The notes under the pieces: model-generated
Told to the model about the DNA's origin: nothing
Database searches by the model: none
The model's input: the letters and a program-made list of their open reading frames with translations, nothing else
NCBI RefSeq assembly: GCF_022213065.1
Contig: NZ_JAKLJA010000027.1
Location: 1 to 64,000, forward strand
Direction: 5' to 3'
Source: Paraburkholderia tagetis
Lineage (GTDB): Bacteria > Pseudomonadota > Gammaproteobacteria > Burkholderiales > Burkholderiaceae
DNA length: 64,000 bases
Program-made: the position numbers and the translations under genes
Shown here: piece by piece, positions 60,588 through 64,000 of the stretch
Layout: each line of letters begins with the position of its first letter
Position numbering within the stretch: the stretch's first letter is position 1

Positions 60588-61277
60588 ATGGGTGTTCAGG
60601 AAAACTACGCAGATCACGCGGATCACGCCGACGCAACGCGGCCGACGGAAGCCGCGCCAATCGATCCCGACAGCATCGACGACGCCACGCGCTCGAAGCT
60701 GCGCGCGTTGTTCGATGCGGGCGTGGCTCCCCAGCCGGCAGCGCCCGCGCGAGCGCCAGCCACGCAAGGCTTGCTTGTCGGCGAGGTGACCGATACCCAC
60801 CATCCCGACAGCCCCGGCCGCGTGCGGGTGCGCTGGCTCTCCCCGCACGGCGGGACGCTGGAGCGCTGGCTGCACTGTCTGCGCGGGCAACGGCCGCGCA
60901 TGCGCGATCGCGTGCTCGTCGAGCAGCCGGCGAACTGGCCCGAGCCGCTCGTCACGGGCATCCTCGCGGACGCCATCGGCGGTGGTGAAGCGGTCGGCCC
61001 CGGCTCCGAACCTGACCCGCACGCAGGCCATGCCATGAAGCTCGCGCCCGACGAATGCGTCCGGATCGACGATGCGCACGGCCAGCCGCTCGTGCAGATT
61101 CTCGCTTCGAGCGCGGGGCCGGTGGTGCGTCTCATGAGCCCGAACGTCAACCTGGAGGCGGCGGGCAAGCTCAGTTTGCGCGCGCAGACGCTGGAGCTGG
61201 AGGCCGGGCGCGGCGGCATCGATATCCGCACCGAGGCCGACACGGTGCTGCGCAGCCGCTATATCCGGCTGAACTGA
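60588..61277 (+). CDS. DUF6484 protein: stand-alone gp5/gpV OB-fold
   Basis: 229 residues. A disordered, Asp/His/Ala/Pro-rich N-terminal part (1-58) is followed by an OB fold similar to the gp5 spike domain: GLLVGEVTDTHHPDSPGRVRVRWLSPHGGTLERWLHCLRGQRPRMRDRVLVEQPANW, and a short beta-rich end (VRLMSPNVNLEAAGKLSLRAQTLELEAG). No gp27-like domain is present. The DUF6484 name fits T6SS neighbours of PAAR-RHS genes. It may be a spike accessory or a small alternative tip. A clear AGAGGATCTC lies before the ATG; 53 bp after vgrG. Confidence 0.75.
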   Translation: MGVQENYADHADHADATRPTEAAPIDPDSIDDATRSKLRALFDAGVAPQPAAPARAPATQGLLVGEVTDTHHPDSPGRVRVRWLSPHGGTLERWLHCLRGQRPRMRDRVLVEQPANWPEPLVTGILADAIGGGEAVGPGSEPDPHAGHAMKLAPDECVRIDDAHGQPLVQILASSAGPVVRLMSPNVNLEAAGKLSLRAQTLELEAGRGGIDIRTEADTVLRSRYIRLN

Positions 61278-61295
61278 CGCGCGGGAGATCGGGCG

Positions 61296-62594
61296 ATGCA
61301 CCGCGAATTTGCCGCCACGGACGCCGCGCTGGGCGACTTCATCGAGCAGCCCGACTACCCTACGCTCGTGCTCGGCGCGACCGATCTCGACATCGCGCTC
61401 GTGTTCAAGATGCTGCAGGAGCGCGACCGGCGCGACGCGCAGCGCATCTATCTGCTGTTTCCATTCGAATGCGACACGCCGGGCCGCTATTTGCAGCAGT
61501 GCATGCAGTCGCTCGCCGCGCAGATCGCCGCCGAGAACCAGGCGCGCCGGGAAGAGGGCATTGCGCCATGGGCCGAACTCCCGCTGTTTTGCACGGACCC
61601 GGGGCAATTGCCTGCGCGACGGCTCAAGGCAGCGGTCGAACATGTGCGCTCGCTCGTGGCGGAAGGCATCGATATCGTCTGGGCGCTCATGCCATCGATG
61701 GTTGCTGACGCAACTGATTATGCAGAAACGATGTGGCCGCTGCTCGCGCTCGACGGCTTCGAGGCGTGGATGGAGGGTCACCGCTTTTGCCTTCGCGACG
61801 ATTGCGCGCGGCGCTTCCTGTTGTCGCCCGGTCAGCGCGAAAAGGCCCGCCACGTGCTCGCGCTCGACCTCGACTTTTCGCCGGAAAAAGCCGCGGATAC
61901 GCTGGCGCGCGCGCTCAACGACGCGGCTCGACCGATTTTCGAGCGCATGCAGGCGGCCATGCAACTGGCCGCGCTCGACCTCACGCATGGCCGCCTCGAC
62001 CAGGCGCTGGAGAAATATCGCTTGCTGTATGGCTGGCATCGCGAGCAGCGCAATCCGCTTGGGCAGGCGCTGGCGCTGGGCGGAATCGGCGATGTCGCGA
62101 CGCGCAGCGGCCAGCACGCCGATGCGAGCCGCTGGTATGCGCACGCGCTCGACGCGGCGGCCGATAGCGGCAACCTGAGCGTGACGCTGAATCTGCTCAT
62201 GGCGGCCGGTGAATCGTGGCTGAGCCTGAAGCAGCCCGCGCGTGCGGTCGAATATTTCGAGCTTGCGAGCCGGGCCGCGGACAAGCTGATGTTCGCGCAT
62301 GCGGCTGTCGATGCATTGGAGAAGCTCGGCGTGGCGTGGCTGGGCGAGCGCAAGACCGTCGAAGCCGCGCGTGCGTGGACCGACGCGAAAGCGCTGTGTG
62401 AGCGCTTCGGCTGCGAGCATCAGCGCCACTCGCTGCTCGAACGGCTGGTGGCGTTGTATGCGCAGGCCGGACTCAAGAACCAGGCGCGAGCCTACGAGAT
62501 GGAGAAAGATCGGATTCCTGCGCATCGTGAAGCCGCGCATGCGGCACAGATGGCGCATGTGCCCGGCGAAGATGAGCGGGAGGGGCATCGCTAA
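61296..62594 (+). CDS. TPR protein, likely T6SS effector adaptor/chaperone
   Basis: 432 residues. The first 200 (TLVLGATDLDIALVFKMLQE, RIYLLFPFECDTPGRYLQQCM, LPLFCTDPGQLPARRLKAAVEHVRSL) look like an alpha/beta domain with no Walker motif and no known family. From about residue 210 onward are TPR repeats (AALDLTHGRLDQALEKYRLLYGWH, ALALGGIGDVATRSGQHADASRWYAHAL). It lies between the DUF6484 gene and the PAAR-RHS gene and touches the latter (TAA then ATG), a typical place for an effector adaptor. Role inferred from position. Confidence 0.7.
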   Translation: MHREFAATDAALGDFIEQPDYPTLVLGATDLDIALVFKMLQERDRRDAQRIYLLFPFECDTPGRYLQQCMQSLAAQIAAENQARREEGIAPWAELPLFCTDPGQLPARRLKAAVEHVRSLVAEGIDIVWALMPSMVADATDYAETMWPLLALDGFEAWMEGHRFCLRDDCARRFLLSPGQREKARHVLALDLDFSPEKAADTLARALNDAARPIFERMQAAMQLAALDLTHGRLDQALEKYRLLYGWHREQRNPLGQALALGGIGDVATRSGQHADASRWYAHALDAAADSGNLSVTLNLLMAAGESWLSLKQPARAVEYFELASRAADKLMFAHAAVDALEKLGVAWLGERKTVEAARAWTDAKALCERFGCEHQRHSLLERLVALYAQAGLKNQARAYEMEKDRIPAHREAAHAAQMAHVPGEDEREGHR

Positions 62595-64000
62595 ATGGGC
62601 ACCCCACCCGGAAATCCGGCCAGCGCGGCAACGCAGGCTAGCGCGGCAACCGAGGCCAGCGCGCCACCCGCACCGCTGATCGCGCCAACCGGCAACACGT
62701 CCGTCGATGCGCTCGCGAGCGCGGTCAACGCCGGCGCGCAGCCGTTTCAGCAGCTTGGCAACCCCAAGGCCAACACGCTGGACCGCATCACGAACGTCGT
62801 GAACGGCGTGGCGGGCAGCCTCGGCGCATTCGATCAATTGCTCAACACGGGCATGGCGCTGATTCCTTTCGCGAACATGATGCCCGGCATGCCTGCGGCG
62901 TTCATCGGCGTGCCGCATCTCGGCGTCCCGCATGCGCATGTGCACCCGCCGAGCAATGGCGTGCCGATGCCGAGCTTCGGCGAGACCATCGGCAGCGGCT
63001 GCCTGAGCGTGCTGATCGGCGGCATGCCAGCGGCGCGCGTGCTGGACGTAGGCATCGCGCCCACTTGCGGCGGCCTCGCGCCGATCTTCGAGATCTGCAC
63101 GGGATCGAGCAATACTTTCATTGGCGGCGCGCGCGCGGCGCGCATGGCGATCGACCTCACGCGCCATTGCAATCCGCTCGGGGTGAGCGGCCCGGAGCGC
63201 GCTGCCGAAGAGGCGAAAAAGGCGGGCGTCCTGAAACGCGGCTTGCAGATTGCCGGGATGAGCGCGCCGCTGGGAGCGAGCGGATTGACGGCGGCGGATC
63301 AGGCGGTGGCCGGCAAGGGGGCGCAAGCCGCAATGACGGCGGCGCAGACCGCGGCGGACGCCGTCGCGATGGCGATGAGCAATCTGATGGGCAAGGATCC
63401 CGGCGTGGAGCCGGGCATGGGCACGCTGCTACTCGGCAATCCGGGCGTGCTGATTGGCGGCTTCCCGATGCCCGACGCGCTGGCGATGCTGATGACGGGA
63501 TGGGGCCTGCGCAAGAAGACCCAGGCGAAAGACGACGAGCCGGTGCGAACGAAGGAGGGCCCCTGCAAGGACGGGCACCCTGTCGATGTGGTTACGGGCA
63601 CGGCGGAAAACGAATTCGTCGACTACGAGACGAAGACAGCGCCCGCGTTCAGATGGGAACGCTATTACTGCAGCGGCTGGAGCGACCGGGATAGCGCGTT
63701 GGGCTTCGGCTTTCGCCATGTCTTGCAGCATGAGTTGCGCCTGCTGCGCACCCGCGCGATCTATGTGGACGGCCACGGCCTGGCGTACCCGATCCCGATT
63801 TGCCGCAGCGAGACGGGGCGTTACGAGGGCGTGTTTGCAGGCTATGCATTTGAGCAGCATGACATCAATCGCTTCATGCTGAGGCATGAAACGCAGGGCG
63901 AGTTCAGGTTCGAGCGCGCGAGCGAAACGCAGGGTTCGGCGCGGCTCGTGCGTCATCTTCGCGACGGTGTCGCAAGCATCTTTCGCTACGCCTGCGACGG
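62595..64000 (+). CDS. PAAR-domain RHS effector, cut by the window end
   Basis: At least 468 residues, open to the end of the window. A Ser/Thr/Ala-rich N-terminal part, a PAAR domain (about 115-195; HPPSNGVPMPSFGETIGSGCLSVLIGGMPAARVLDVG and FIGGARAARMAID), a hydrophobic linker and the start of the RHS shell (DUF6531; CKDGHPVDVVTGTAENEFVDYE, near residue 322). PAAR sits on the VgrG tip and RHS proteins carry a C-terminal toxin. The toxin and any immunity gene lie beyond 64000. Directly after the TPR gene with no gap. Confidence 0.88.
   Translation, partial: MGTPPGNPASAATQASAATEASAPPAPLIAPTGNTSVDALASAVNAGAQPFQQLGNPKANTLDRITNVVNGVAGSLGAFDQLLNTGMALIPFANMMPGMPAAFIGVPHLGVPHAHVHPPSNGVPMPSFGETIGSGCLSVLIGGMPAARVLDVGIAPTCGGLAPIFEICTGSSNTFIGGARAARMAIDLTRHCNPLGVSGPERAAEEAKKAGVLKRGLQIAGMSAPLGASGLTAADQAVAGKGAQAAMTAAQTAADAVAMAMSNLMGKDPGVEPGMGTLLLGNPGVLIGGFPMPDALAMLMTGWGLRKKTQAKDDEPVRTKEGPCKDGHPVDVVTGTAENEFVDYETKTAPAFRWERYYCSGWSDRDSALGFGFRHVLQHELRLLRTRAIYVDGHGLAYPIPICRSETGRYEGVFAGYAFEQHDINRFMLRHETQGEFRFERASETQGSARLVRHLRDGVASIFRYACD

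Noticed and set aside
1..64000. tRNA, rRNA or riboswitch
   Set aside because: No cloverleaf with TTCGA loops, no rRNA sequence and no known riboswitch core was recognised by eye. A covariance-model scan would be needed to exclude small RNAs.

Overview
The window is GC-rich DNA from a betaproteobacterium, most likely a Burkholderiaceae member of the Burkholderia/Paraburkholderia/Caballeronia group. The signs are a TPP-dependent mandelate pathway close to known proteins, a short H-NS protein of the Burkholderia type, an OmpC-like Burkholderia porin, a CDI-type exoprotein with an N-x-x-LYN toxin boundary, a TssQ-type T6SS lipoprotein, and a palindromic intergenic element (CTTTTCTTTGC/GCAAAGAAAAG) of a kind I remember as common in these genomes. 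Everything here comes from reading the sequence and family knowledge; no searches were run.

Layout. 1-5.8 kb: the end of an IS30-type transposase, a glycine-zipper lipoprotein, a ProP-like osmolyte symporter, and a coupled trio (DUF4118 membrane protein, alpha/beta hydrolase, MipA/OmpV outer-membrane protein). 5.8-13.6 kb: a mandelate catabolic operon read leftwards (mdlC-mdlB-mdlA-aromatic acid transporter-benzaldehyde dehydrogenase) with a divergent LysR regulator. It would take (R,S)-mandelate to benzoylformate, benzaldehyde and benzoate. 13.8-18.0 kb: a glycine-rich secreted protein, ygiW divergent from a qseBC-like two-component pair, a PAP2 phosphatase and an H-NS protein. 18.4-25.1 kb: an NMT1/SsuA-type ABC importer, a TctE/TctD-like two-component system and a porin, which look like one uptake-and-sensing unit. 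25.2-27.3 kb: small secreted proteins, a methyltransferase and an amidohydrolase relic.

27.5-37.1 kb: a contact-dependent inhibition locus. It has a 2861-residue CdiA/FhaB-type protein with an ESPR signal, a TPS domain, long FHA repeats, a NADLYN boundary and a DUF4258-like C-terminal toxin. A coupled 99-residue immunity candidate follows. Behind it lie a 412-bp duplicated piece of cdiA and a SymE-like toxin ORF fused to that piece. No CdiB transporter is present in the window.

37.3-64.0 kb: a type VI secretion cluster. The left arm (PP2C phosphatase, FHA protein, TssQ lipoprotein) is divergent from tssJ-tssK-tssL(OmpA)-tssM-tagF-ppkA-tssA-tssB-tssC-hcp-tssE-tssF-tssG-vgrG. Then comes a payload module: a stand-alone gp5/OB (DUF6484) protein, a TPR protein and a PAAR-RHS effector that runs off the window end. 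Many genes overlap by ATGA. The Ser/Thr kinase, phosphatase and FHA protein imply post-translational control. The ClpV ATPase (tssH) is not in the window. The 27-64 kb half thus pairs two contact-dependent toxin-delivery systems side by side and is the most interesting part.
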